This document shows, one piece after another, positions 52,286 through 60,347 of a stretch of DNA of 64,000 bases. The stretch is taken from NCBI GenBank assembly GCA_963931105.1, contig OZ007004.1, forward strand, positions 372,001-436,000, in the 5' to 3' direction. This DNA comes from UMGS1590 sp900552455 (GTDB lineage Bacteria > Bacillota > Peptococcia > Peptococcales > Peptococcaceae). Position 1 is the first letter of the stretch, and every line of letters starts with the position of its first letter. The notes under the pieces are model-generated. The model made no database searches, was not told the DNA's origin, and worked only from the letters and a program-made list of their open reading frames with translations. The position numbers and the translations under genes are program-made.

Positions 52286-53611
52286 TCATCTGTCGTACGC
52301 TTCGCCGTAGAGGGTCACGGCGTCGTGCACAGCCTGGTAGTATTGATCGCCAGTGCCGGTGGCGTGCATGGTGACGACGATGTAATTTGGCTCGCCTTCC
52401 TTCTCAGCGAGACTCGCGAGACAGTTGCCGGCATTCGTGGTGTAGCCGGTTTTGCCGCCGACGATCTCATAGCCGGAAGTGTCGAAGTAGCGCTGGAAGG
52501 TGGTGAGATCCTTATCCATGGTGTGGGTGAGCGTCAGCCCTTCTTCGTGGGTTTCGTTCGCTGTGGTGGTGTACTCACGACTCGTGAACACTTCACGGAA
52601 GGTGGTGTTGCCGAGCGCGCCCTTGAGCAAGCGCGCCATGTCGCGGCAGGTCGAAACCTGCTTGGCGTCGTCGAGTCCTGTCGGATTGGTGAACACGGTG
52701 CTGTCCAGGCCGAGATCCTGCGCTTCTGCGTTCATCAGCTCGACAAAGCTCTCAATGTTGCCGCTGGTCGCCAGCGCCAGCGCATTGGCTGCGTCGCCGC
52801 CGGATTTCAGCAGCGTGGCGTAGAGCAGATCGCGAACGGTGACGGTTTCGTCCTTCTGCAACCCGCTCTGCGAGGCTTTCTCTTCTTCGAGGCCGTCGTA
52901 GGCGTCTTCCGGCATCTGTAGCTCACGATCGATGTTGTCGGTGTTGCGGATGGCGACGTAGGCGGTCATCATCTTCACCAGGCTCGCTGGCGCGCGCTGG
53001 GTGTCAGCGTCCTTTTCGTAGAGCACATCGCCGTTGTCGGCATTGATGAGAATGGCGGAATCGCTGTTGATCGTCGCGTCAAATCCAGCCTTGTCGGCAT
53101 CGCTGACGAGCGGCTCGCTGACCGACTGCGCCACAGTCGCATCGCCTTCCTCCGGTGTGAAAAACGCTGCGCGCACCCCAAAGACGAGTGCCACGCAAAG
53201 AGCGATCGCCACCAGGAGTGCGAGGATCCGTCCCCAGCGCAGACGGCGCTTCGGTTTGCGCCGCTGCGGCGGACGTTTGCCCGCTGCCGGACGCGCGCCA
53301 GCAGAGCGCGTGCTCTGCGGTGAACGCTGCGACGTGCGCGCGCCTGTCGCGGAGCGCTTCTCCTGAGCAGGGCGCTGCGCGCTTTGTGGCCGCGCTGCGG
53401 ACGATGGGCGCGTGCTCGGCTGAACACGCTGGCTACCATCCCTTGCCGCCGACGGACGGGATGCCTGCGGGCGGGATGCAGGCTGCCCGGCGCTGGCGCG
53501 TTGTTGCGACTTGCCAGCAGAAGCTTGCCGCTGATCGCTGCGCGCCGTGGTCCGCTGGCTGCGCTGGCCTGCGGCTGGAGCAGTCCGTTTATTTTTCTTT
53601 TTTCCAAACAC
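52286..53611 (-). CDS. D-alanyl-D-alanine carboxypeptidase (S11/DacF type) with long basic cytoplasmic tail
   Basis: About 441 residues. The first 120 are rich in Arg, Gln, Ser, Ala and Pro, strongly basic and low-complexity. A membrane helix follows (RILALLVAIALCVALVFGV), then an extracellular penicillin-binding domain with ASLVK (SxxK), SGG in place of the usual SxN, and GGKTGYT (KTG). It trims the terminal D-Ala from peptidoglycan stems. The ATG at 53620 follows AAAGGAG without spacing, so the GTG at 53611 nine bases later is the better start; an ATG at 53641 lacks a site. Orientation predicts a cytoplasmic tail, rare in this family. Confidence 0.83.
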   Translation of the reverse strand: MFGKKKNKRTAPAAGQRSQRTTARSDQRQASAGKSQQRASAGQPASRPQASRPSAARDGSQRVQPSTRPSSAARPQSAQRPAQEKRSATGARTSQRSPQSTRSAGARPAAGKRPPQRRKPKRRLRWGRILALLVAIALCVALVFGVRAAFFTPEEGDATVAQSVSEPLVSDADKAGFDATINSDSAILINADNGDVLYEKDADTQRAPASLVKMMTAYVAIRNTDNIDRELQMPEDAYDGLEEEKASQSGLQKDETVTVRDLLYATLLKSGGDAANALALATSGNIESFVELMNAEAQDLGLDSTVFTNPTGLDDAKQVSTCRDMARLLKGALGNTTFREVFTSREYTTTANETHEEGLTLTHTMDKDLTTFQRYFDTSGYEIVGGKTGYTTNAGNCLASLAEKEGEPNYIVVTMHATGTGDQYYQAVHDAVTLYGEAYDR

Positions 53612-53650
53612 CCGCGGCATCTCCTTTCGTATTCTATGCAACCGCCGCGC

Positions 53651-55561
53651 TTACATGCGGCGTTCCGCGATCTCTTCTTTCAGATTTGCGCGGAATTCAG
53701 CGAAATCCTTCACGCCTTCGTCGCCGTTCTTGTAGGAACGTAGGGAAACCGTGCCATTTTCCGCTTCCTTGCCGCCAACAACAAGCATGTATGGGATCTT
53801 CTGCACCGTGGCTTCGCGGATCTTGTAGCCCATTTTTTCGTTGCGGTGATCCACTTCCACACGCACGCCGTCAGCCTTGAGCGCTGCTGCGAGCTCGTCG
53901 GCATAAGCAGCATTGTCAGACGTGATCGGAATAATCATCGCCTGCACAGGCGCCATCCAGGTTGGGAACGCGCCGCCGAAATGCTCCGTGAGGATACCGA
54001 TGAAACGCTCGATGCTGCCGAAGACCGTACGATGGACCATAACCGGACGATGCTTTTCGCCGTCTTCGCCGATGTAGCTCATGTCAAATTTCTCCGGCAT
54101 CTGGAAATCGAGCTGGATCGTGCCGCACTGCCACGTACGACCGAGGCAGTCCTTGAGATGGAAGTCGATCTTTGGTCCGTAGAACGCACCGTCGCCAGGG
54201 TTGACGATGTAATCCTTGCCAACCGTTTCCAGCGCCGTGCGTAAGCCCTCCGTCGCTTTTTCCCAAAGCTCGTCAGAGCCCATGGAATCTTCCGGACGCG
54301 TCGACAGCTCGACGTGATATTCAAAGCCGAATTTGCTGTAGATGCGGTCCACAAGCTTCATAACGCCGATGACCTCGTCGATGATCTGGTCTTCGCGCAT
54401 GTAGATGTGGGCATCGTCCTGCGTGAACGCGCGCACGCGCATCAGCCCGTGGAGCGCGCCAGAAAGCTCGTGACGATGAACGAGCCCCAGCTCAGCCCAG
54501 CGCAGAGGCAGTTCGCGATAGCTGTGCAGGCTTTCGTTGTAGAGCAGAATGCCGCCCGGGCAGTTCATCGGCTTGATCGCGTATGGCGCCTCATCGATCT
54601 CCGTGAAGTACATGTTTTCTTTATAATGATCCCAGTGGCCAGAACGTTCCCACAGCGCGCGGTTCATGATCAGCGGCGTGCGTATCTCACTGTAGCCAGC
54701 CTTATCGTGCTCTTCGCGCCAGAATTTTTCCAGCTCGTTGCGCAGGATCATACCTTTTGGATGGAAGATCGGGAAGCCTGGCGCTTCTTCCACGAAGGAG
54801 AAGAGATCCAGTTCCTTACCCAGCTTGCGATGGTCGCGGCGCTTCGCTTCTTCCAGCAGGTGCAGGTATTCATCCAGCGCTTCCTGCTTAGGGAAACTCG
54901 TGCCGTAGATGCGCTGCAGCATTTTGTTGTTTTCATCACCGCGCCAGTATGCACCGGCAATGCTCATGAGCTTGATCGCCTTGATCATGCTCGTTTTTGG
55001 CAGATGTGGGCCAGCGCAGAGATCCACATACTCGCCGTCCTGATAGAGGCTGATCGTTTCATCTTCCGGCAGATCTTCGATAAGCTCCACCTTGTAGGAT
55101 TCGCCGCGGTCGGCAAAGAATTTGATCGCTTCTTCGCGAGGCAGCTCCTTGCGTTCAAACACAGCGCCAGCCTTGACGATCTTCTTCATTTCCTTTTCGA
55201 TCTTGTCCAGATCTTCCGGCACAAACGTGTGCGCGCTGTCAAAGTCATAGTAAAAACCGTTTTCGATCGCTGGCCCAATGGCGATCTTCGTACCTGGCCA
55301 GAGACGCTGCACCGCTTCCGCCAGCACATGGCTGGAAGAATGACGGAAAACTTCCTTACCTTCTTCGTCGTCAAAGGTGAGGATCGCCACCTCAGCGTCC
55401 TGATCGAGCACCGTCGAAAGATCCTTCACTTCGCCGTCCACCTTTGCAGCGACGGCTTTCTTTGGCAGACTGTTCGACAGACTCTTGGCAATTTCCATTG
55501 GCGTGATCTGGCTGGCATCGTATTCGCGAACGCCGCCATCTGGTAACGTGATCTTGATCAT
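53651..55561 (-). CDS. thrS: Threonyl-tRNA synthetase
   Basis: 636 residues. TGS domain (MIKITLPDGGVREYDASQ), the editing domain (HSSSHVLAEAVQRLWPG), class II core motifs (MNCPGGILLYNESLHSYRELP, zinc Cys in MNCPG) and the C-terminal anticodon domain are all present. I chose the ATG at 55561, with GGAG nine bases upstream. The ATG at 55567 is only three bases from it. The gene is preceded by a T-box leader and terminator, so it is controlled by uncharged tRNA-Thr. The DacF-like gene follows after about 40 bases. Confidence 0.95.
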   Translation of the reverse strand: MIKITLPDGGVREYDASQITPMEIAKSLSNSLPKKAVAAKVDGEVKDLSTVLDQDAEVAILTFDDEEGKEVFRHSSSHVLAEAVQRLWPGTKIAIGPAIENGFYYDFDSAHTFVPEDLDKIEKEMKKIVKAGAVFERKELPREEAIKFFADRGESYKVELIEDLPEDETISLYQDGEYVDLCAGPHLPKTSMIKAIKLMSIAGAYWRGDENNKMLQRIYGTSFPKQEALDEYLHLLEEAKRRDHRKLGKELDLFSFVEEAPGFPIFHPKGMILRNELEKFWREEHDKAGYSEIRTPLIMNRALWERSGHWDHYKENMYFTEIDEAPYAIKPMNCPGGILLYNESLHSYRELPLRWAELGLVHRHELSGALHGLMRVRAFTQDDAHIYMREDQIIDEVIGVMKLVDRIYSKFGFEYHVELSTRPEDSMGSDELWEKATEGLRTALETVGKDYIVNPGDGAFYGPKIDFHLKDCLGRTWQCGTIQLDFQMPEKFDMSYIGEDGEKHRPVMVHRTVFGSIERFIGILTEHFGGAFPTWMAPVQAMIIPITSDNAAYADELAAALKADGVRVEVDHRNEKMGYKIREATVQKIPYMLVVGGKEAENGTVSLRSYKNGDEGVKDFAEFRANLKEEIAERRM

Positions 55562-55580
55562 TTTCATTATCTCCTTTACA

Positions 55581-55828
55581 AAAAAACAAGGCGCTCTCAT
55601 CCCAAAAGGGACGAGAGCGCCGAACATTCCCGTGGTTCCACCCAGATTGACTGGCAAAATCGCCAGCCCACTTTCAGCTGCATAACGCGCGCCACACGTC
55701 GCCAGTTTTCCTGGCGCTGCTCGGAGGTGGTAGACAGCCTGCAACTGCTGAACGGCTCTCAGCCACGACCGTTCTCTCTGGAAAGCAGGGAACGCAAGCG
55801 TCCTCCTCGTCGATGCATTTTCTTATGA
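55581..55828 (-). promoter_or_regulatory. T-box leader (tRNA-Thr riboswitch) of thrS with terminator
   Basis: On the minus strand the leader shows an AGAGA stem I motif and the conserved antiterminator sequence GGGTGGAACCACGG (55630-55643). A terminator follows, GGCGCTCTCGTCCC/GGGATGAGAGCGCC (55590-55621), then six T residues. Candidate specifier ACC (Thr) triplets occur at about 55726-55731. Binding of uncharged tRNA-Thr would stabilise the antiterminator and allow thrS expression. Confidence 0.9.
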
Positions 55829-55834
55829 TTACTC

Positions 55835-55863
55835 ATTGTAGCGCGTGCGCGCACAGGCGTCAA
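55835..55863 (-). promoter_or_regulatory. Promoter of the T-box-thrS transcript
   Basis: On the minus strand TTGACG (55858-55863), 17 bases, TACAAT (55835-55840). Confidence 0.8.
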
Positions 55864-55953
55864 GTATCCACCGCTATAAAATCCCGTTGTCAGCGGTATA
55901 AATTTCTCTAAGGGGACAACATACATCATTGCTTTCTCAGCTCACTACTTCCT

Positions 55954-56640
55954 TTATTCCGAAACATCTACACTTTGTAATCTTGCTCCAGATATATATT
56001 TTACTGCAGCAACAATTTGTAAAATAAATGGTATCAACGTTATATTCAAAAAGCCCGCTGTCTGGAAACATATTTCCATTGTAGCACGCATATACACTAC
56101 CATTGATATAATAGTTATTCCTAAATAAATAAATGAAAGAAAAAAGCGAGCCCTGTTTTTGCTTTTCATTTTATATAAAACAAATCCTAAAAAACAGCTC
56201 AATACTATGCCACACATCGCACCATAAAAATTTGTTACAGGTGATGTAAGATGCCAGTCCTCATCATCACCCAAAATATAGCTTATTTTATATCCAGCAC
56301 TTTTGAATTTATTCACTTGATCCATGTCAATAAATTTACTGTCCCTATCATACACCTGTCTACTTTCCCAAGTAAACGGGTTTACATGCGTCGTCTGATA
56401 TGTATCCTTTGTTGCATAAACATGTATCCCCCCTAAAATCAGGAACATATAAGTGAAGAAAACTACCCAAGCTACTGCTGCTACGGAGTGCAAAATCAGC
56501 CCTGTTGATGTCTTATCTCGTCCACTAGTTACCTTTGATTTTTTTCTTTTTTTCTCTTCGAAACTGTATCCGCAATTCGGGCAGAAATCTGCCTGATCAG
56601 AGATTTCTTTTCCACATTCAGGACATTTAATTAACGCCAT
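55954..56640 (-). CDS. Zinc-ribbon membrane protein, unknown function
   Basis: 228 residues. The N-terminal zinc ribbon has CPECG and CPNCG pairs (about 6-23), followed by a Lys-rich linker and a hydrophobic helix (about 50-72). A soluble loop of about 70 residues precedes three more helices. Zinc-ribbon membrane proteins of this layout are common in Bacillota and of unknown function. Composition is much richer in A+T than the flanking genes, suggesting recent transfer. ATG at 56640 follows GGGAGGG. It is divergent from an XRE regulator gene that shares its regulatory gap. Confidence 0.72.
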   Translation of the reverse strand: MALIKCPECGKEISDQADFCPNCGYSFEEKKRKKSKVTSGRDKTSTGLILHSVAAVAWVVFFTYMFLILGGIHVYATKDTYQTTHVNPFTWESRQVYDRDSKFIDMDQVNKFKSAGYKISYILGDDEDWHLTSPVTNFYGAMCGIVLSCFLGFVLYKMKSKNRARFFLSFIYLGITIISMVVYMRATMEICFQTAGFLNITLIPFILQIVAAVKYISGARLQSVDVSE

Positions 56641-56675
56641 TACTATTCCCTCCCTTGTATTTCTTACGCGCTTTA

Positions 56676-56753
56676 TTTTGACCAGTATCACGGTCAACTC
56701 TTAAATTAATTCTAGCATACCATAAAATCACTTGCAACCAATACTGGTCAAAA
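56676..56753. promoter_or_regulatory. Divergent control region with a 13-base inverted repeat
   Basis: TTTTGACCAGTAT (56676-56688) and ATACTGGTCAAAA (56741-56753) are perfect inverted copies 52 bases apart. The leftward promoter lies between them: TTGCAA (56732-56737), 17 bases, TAGAAT (56709-56714) on the minus strand. The layout suits two operator sites and looping, probably for the adjacent XRE protein. Confidence 0.65.
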
Positions 56754-56773
56754 ATGACGGGCGGAGTGATATT

Positions 56774-57019
56774 ATGGAGGAGCAGAAAATACGGCGGGAT
56801 CGTTATATGGGCATGAACTTGCTCAGGCTACGAATGAATGCGGGACTGTCGCAGGAAAAGCTGTGCGCAGAATTGCAGCTGCGCGGCTGCGACATTGGCC
56901 GCACGACATACGCAAAATATGAATCCGGAGAATTAAACATTCGTGCCAGCGTGATTATCGAGCTGCGTAAATTCTATAATTGCAGCTATGATGAATTCTT
57001 TTCCGGCCTAGACGAATAA
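56774..57019 (+). CDS. XRE-family (Cro/CI-type HTH) transcriptional regulator
   Basis: 81 residues: a helix-turn-helix with LLRLRMNAGLSQEKLCAELQ and RTTYAKYESGELNIRASVI and little else, so a minimal DNA-binding protein. It likely binds the inverted repeat in the divergent gap and controls itself and the zinc-ribbon gene. ATG at 56774 after GGCGGAGTG. The 27 bases ahead of it are more A+T-rich than the window average. Confidence 0.83.
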   Translation: MEEQKIRRDRYMGMNLLRLRMNAGLSQEKLCAELQLRGCDIGRTTYAKYESGELNIRASVIIELRKFYNCSYDEFFSGLDE

Positions 57020-57020
57020 C

Positions 57021-57060
57021 AAAAAACGGCAGCCTCTCTAATGAGAGACTACCGTTTTTT
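57021..57060. terminator. Bidirectional terminator between XRE gene and ClC gene
   Basis: AAAAAACGG...CCGTTTTTT with an inner CTCTC-TAAT-GAGAG stem; T-runs on both strands serve the convergent genes. Confidence 0.75.
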
Positions 57061-57091
57061 ATTTTGCAAAAGTTTTCTTCATCACATCAGC

Positions 57092-58360
57092 TTAAGCTTC
57101 ACGACTTCGCCAACCACTGAGCCATTGCGAGAGTTTCGCAGACACGAATGCTGCCACCGCAATCGGCAGAATGTACGTCACCGGAAAGCAGAGCAGCAGC
57201 ACAGCAATGACCGTCACAGGTTTTTGCGAAAGAAAGCCGTACATGGCAGCGAGCACCAGTGCCACCGCAAAGCTGCCGTCCAGCGCAGAGCCGCCAGCGT
57301 TCACCGCCAAGGCAAACGCATACCCGGCTGCGGCGCCCATATAAATGATAGGAAAGATGTTCCCGCCGCGCCAGCCAAGATTGATGCAAAAAGTAGACAG
57401 CAGTCCTTTAAGCACCGCAATCAGCAACAACGCCCCAGCCGTATAACTTTGCCAGTCGCCGAGCAGCGCATGCAGCCCGGTTTCACCGGAAAACATCGTT
57501 TCCGGCACAAAGAATCCTACCAGCCCCAAGAGAGCACCAGCGAGCACCGCCGCCAAAACAGCATGGTTTTGCAGCCGAGCCGCCAGTTTCTCACTGAGGC
57601 CATTGAAAGCAGCGTAAAGCAGGGCCATCAGCATCCCCAGCAAAATCAATGCCACGGCCCACTTCCACTGGCTCCAGCCGATGGCATGATAGCGAGAGAA
57701 GCGTGGCAGCCCTTCGCTGGCGCTGCTCAGCGGCGAGAGCAGCTTCATGGCTGCAAAAATGCCGATGACCCCAAGGGCATAGAGGTAAATACGTGCTTTC
57801 TTAGAAAGCAGCTTGTCGCGATAATGCTCGCTGGCATCGTCCGGTTCCACCGCTTCTGCAATCCCAAAAAGCGGCGCTCCGAAAATGGCGCCTAAGGTTG
57901 CAACAATCCCCGTTTCTGCCATGGCCTCCAATTGCAGACCGCGGATGTTAATATTGCGGCTGACAAAGGTCCACAGCGCTGCGATTACACCCGACAGCCC
58001 AGCTTCCGGCCCGATAGCGCCACCAAAAATTATCGGCAGCAAAAGCGCCACAATCAGCACCCAGACCCGTTTGCCTGCATAGCCGCCTTCTGCCTTGACG
58101 GTCGCCATCACCTGATGCATGGTTTCCGGGATCGCTCCATAGCGCTTCTGAATCACGCCAATCAACACACCACCGGCCATACATACCACCAGCGGATAGA
58201 AAACACTGTCGCCGAATGCCAAATATGACGGCGCCAGTTCCCAAATCAGGGTAATACCGCCATTCATCACCTGCAGTACCGCCCACAATACAACACCGGA
58301 CAATGCGCCCAAAAGCAGTGAAAACAGTCCTAGCAGGAGAAAATTCGTTTTATTATTCAT
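57092..58360 (-). CDS. ClC-family chloride channel/transporter
   Basis: 422 residues with about ten hydrophobic segments. GGAIGPEAGLSG corresponds to the GREGP-type anion-binding motif, and GWRGGNIFPIIYMGAAAGYA to the GGxFxP motif. ClC proteins move chloride, fluoride or other anions, with or without proton exchange. I cannot tell channel from antiporter here. The ATG at 58360 follows GGGAGG; the open frame upstream has no site. Confidence 0.82.
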   Translation of the reverse strand: MNNKTNFLLLGLFSLLLGALSGVVLWAVLQVMNGGITLIWELAPSYLAFGDSVFYPLVVCMAGGVLIGVIQKRYGAIPETMHQVMATVKAEGGYAGKRVWVLIVALLLPIIFGGAIGPEAGLSGVIAALWTFVSRNINIRGLQLEAMAETGIVATLGAIFGAPLFGIAEAVEPDDASEHYRDKLLSKKARIYLYALGVIGIFAAMKLLSPLSSASEGLPRFSRYHAIGWSQWKWAVALILLGMLMALLYAAFNGLSEKLAARLQNHAVLAAVLAGALLGLVGFFVPETMFSGETGLHALLGDWQSYTAGALLLIAVLKGLLSTFCINLGWRGGNIFPIIYMGAAAGYAFALAVNAGGSALDGSFAVALVLAAMYGFLSQKPVTVIAVLLLCFPVTYILPIAVAAFVSAKLSQWLSGWRSREA

Positions 58361-58442
58361 GAATATGTCCTCCCTTTTACCTTCTTCATTCATTATAAAA
58401 ATTTGCCTCTTTCGGCGCAATATGCAAAAAATACACAGACAT

Positions 58443-58482
58443 AAAAAACTCGGCGCTCCAGCGATAAACGCAGAGCGCCGAG
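58443..58482 (-). terminator. Terminator after the aminotransferase gene
   Basis: CTCGGCGCTC pairs with GAGCGCCGAG, followed on the minus strand by TTTTTT. Confidence 0.85.
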
Positions 58483-58509
58483 CATTGATGTTCAAAATAT
58501 CTCAGCCAA

Positions 58510-59760
58510 TTACTTCACAACTTCGTCATAGGCAGCTTTGAACTTCGCAGCCATGCCCACGATCTTGTCGTCGTCGATGGCGCAGATGGCGATGCGCAGA
58601 CCGTTGCCGAGAGGAACGACGTAGATATTTTGAGCGGCGAGCTTGTCGAAAATTTCTACGGCCTGTTCGTGGGTTGGCGTTGGCACGTAGATGAAGAAGC
58701 CGCTCTTGTATGGGCAGGTTGGCAGTCCTGCTTCAGCTGCTTCGCCCATGAAGATATCGGCGCGGTGCTGCAGGCTGGCGGCGAATTCGTCCTGCTCTTT
58801 GCGGAAGGCTTCGCGACGCGCTGGATCGGTGTTCAGCATGGTGACGGCTTCCATGGCTGGGCGGCTGCCGTTGGACCAGGTTGCGCGCGCAGATGCGCCG
58901 TTGGCGCGTTCAAATTCGTCGGCTACTGCCTGGCTCTGAGCGATACAGAACATGAGCCCGAGGCGATAACCGTAGAGGGTGTAGCCCTTGGAGGTGCTGG
59001 CGCAGACGATGACGAGGAAGTTTTCTGGCAGGCCGGTGAAAAATTCGAAGAAATCACGGCCGTGTTCGCCGGCATAATCGATGTAGGCAGTGTCGATCAT
59101 GAGGATGACGTTGTTGGTGCCGTTTTCTGCGATCTTTGCGAGGAAAGCGATGAGTTCTTTCCATTCCGCGTCGCTGACGGCGAGGCCGGTTGGGTTATGG
59201 GCTGGGGTGTTGAGGATGAGCATGACGTTGGTCTGGCTCTTCGCCACTTCCTGGCAGGCTGCTTCGCAGGCGGCGAGATCAAAATGACCGTCTGGGGTGA
59301 AGGTGTTGAAGGTTTTGATGTCGCGGCCAACTTCAGTGAGCATGCTGCGATAATTTCCCCAGTAATAGCTGGTGGTGATGGCGACTTCGCCTTCGTTGAG
59401 ATAGTTGAAGAAGCCGTTGTGGAGCGCGCCGGTGCCGCCTGGGGTGGCAATGCCAGCGGTATAAGTATGCGCTGGCTGGTGGCCGCGCAGAACGCTTTCG
59501 GTCATGGCGTCGATATATTCAGGCAGGCCGTTGATCGGTGCATAGTTGGCGCCTTCGTCAAATGGCACTGCGGCGAGCGCATCCTGCACGGTCTGCATGG
59601 TTTTCAAGCTGCCGTCTGCATTTAAAAATGCGCCGACGGTGGCGTTGGTGATATTTTCCTTGCCCACTTCCTTGGCACGAGCGGTTGCCTGTGCAGAATA
59701 AGCGAAGATGGTATCTGGACCGCCCTTACCCTGGGCGTGCTTGGCTAATAATGTGGTCAT
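58510..59760 (-). CDS. PLP-dependent class I/II aminotransferase
   Basis: 416 residues. NTPAHNPTG (about 184-192) contacts PLP, IDTAYIDYA holds the Asp/Tyr pair, and STSKGYTLYGYRLG carries the Schiff-base Lys258. The fold is that of aspartate/aromatic aminotransferases, but the long N-terminus (about 75 residues before GLPEYIDAM) sets it apart from AspC. The amino acid used is unknown. It is monocistronic between its own promoter and terminator. Confidence 0.85.
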   Translation of the reverse strand: MTTLLAKHAQGKGGPDTIFAYSAQATARAKEVGKENITNATVGAFLNADGSLKTMQTVQDALAAVPFDEGANYAPINGLPEYIDAMTESVLRGHQPAHTYTAGIATPGGTGALHNGFFNYLNEGEVAITTSYYWGNYRSMLTEVGRDIKTFNTFTPDGHFDLAACEAACQEVAKSQTNVMLILNTPAHNPTGLAVSDAEWKELIAFLAKIAENGTNNVILMIDTAYIDYAGEHGRDFFEFFTGLPENFLVIVCASTSKGYTLYGYRLGLMFCIAQSQAVADEFERANGASARATWSNGSRPAMEAVTMLNTDPARREAFRKEQDEFAASLQHRADIFMGEAAEAGLPTCPYKSGFFIYVPTPTHEQAVEIFDKLAAQNIYVVPLGNGLRIAICAIDDDKIVGMAAKFKAAYDEVVK

Positions 59761-59794
59761 TTTCCGTTCCTCCTGTATTTTTATTCTGGAAAAT

Positions 59795-59823
59795 AGTATA
59801 AATTATCTCTGAGTCTAAATCAA
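59795..59823 (-). promoter_or_regulatory. Promoter of the aminotransferase gene
   Basis: On the minus strand TTGATT (59818-59823), 17 bases, TATACT (59795-59800). Confidence 0.7.
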
Positions 59824-59888
59824 GAGCGCATCCCTATGATTTGGTGCGCGCATCCATCGTGATTTTTAATAGATTTCGCGTTTCGCGC

Positions 59889-59917
59889 TTGTCGCAGCGG
59901 CGCGAGAATGGTATACT
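59889..59917 (+). promoter_or_regulatory. Promoter of the antisense antitoxin RNA
   Basis: TTGTCG (59889-59894), 17 bases, TATACT (59912-59917). Confidence 0.7.
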
Positions 59918-59923
59918 GTAAAT

Positions 59924-60003
59924 AGAAATAGGTGCCACCGATAGACGGTTCCTAGCTTAAGCAAAATAGCCGCAGCATCTGGACAATGGGCGGCTATTTT
60001 TTA
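59924..60003 (+). ncRNA. Antisense RNA, type I antitoxin of the holin-like toxin
   Basis: An RNA of about 80 bases is predicted to run from the promoter at 59889-59917 to the terminator AATAGCCGC/GCGGCTATT plus T-run (59965-60002). It covers the 3' end of the holin-like toxin message on the other strand. Near its 5' end TGCCACCGATAGACGG forms a short hairpin loop shared with the RNA predicted at 41.2 kb. The layout matches known type I toxin-antitoxin loci in Bacillota. Confidence 0.7.
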
Positions 60004-60077
60004 CGTTCTATATAAATACCCAAGCCAATGGCTGAAATCACCAGAACAAAGAGCTCAATTGTGATTTGAATATCCAT
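59994..60077 (-). CDS. Putative holin-like toxin (type I toxin, Hol-Tox family)
   Basis: 27 residues: MDIQITIELFVLVISAIGLG plus a charged YIERKK tail, one membrane helix followed by basic residues, as in Hol-Tox/TxpA-like peptides. AGGTGG precedes the ATG at 60077. The message end is overlapped by the antisense RNA. A structured leader of about 130 bases (60078-60205) with a GTGAGCG/CGCTCAC hairpin (60161-60175 region) is typical of translationally masked toxin messages. The 63-residue open frame further upstream is not needed. Confidence 0.75.
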   Translation of the reverse strand: MDIQITIELFVLVISAIGLGIYIERKK

Positions 60078-60209
60078 AAGCACCACCTCGCTTTCGAGAA
60101 AATCGAAAAACGAGGAACCGCTTCTCGGCTGCCGCCTCGGTCGGTTCGCAACCGTGAGCGCCACCGGCGCTCGCTCACCCATCATGGTAGCACCTTCTAT
60201 CATTAGATC

Positions 60210-60236
60210 AGACGCCGCACCGGGCGTCTATTTTTT
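60210..60236 (+). terminator. Rightward terminator upstream of trpS
   Basis: AGACGCC-GCACCG-GGCGTCT followed by ATTTTTT. No gene is known on this strand just before it; it may stop transcripts that run past the antitoxin RNA. The rest of the 270-base gap 60078-60347 holds the toxin leader and the trpS promoter. Confidence 0.7.
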
Positions 60237-60255
60237 GTGCAGGACGCCGCTGGAA

Positions 60256-60284
60256 TTGACAACGGCGGCGATAAATTTTATACT
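60256..60284 (+). promoter_or_regulatory. Promoter of trpS-tmk
   Basis: TTGACA (60256-60261), 17 bases, TATACT (60279-60284). Confidence 0.85.
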
Positions 60285-60347
60285 TTATATATTGTGAACC
60301 GACAAAATATGGCGCGCTCCCAGCGCTTTTGAAAAAGGAGTAGACTT

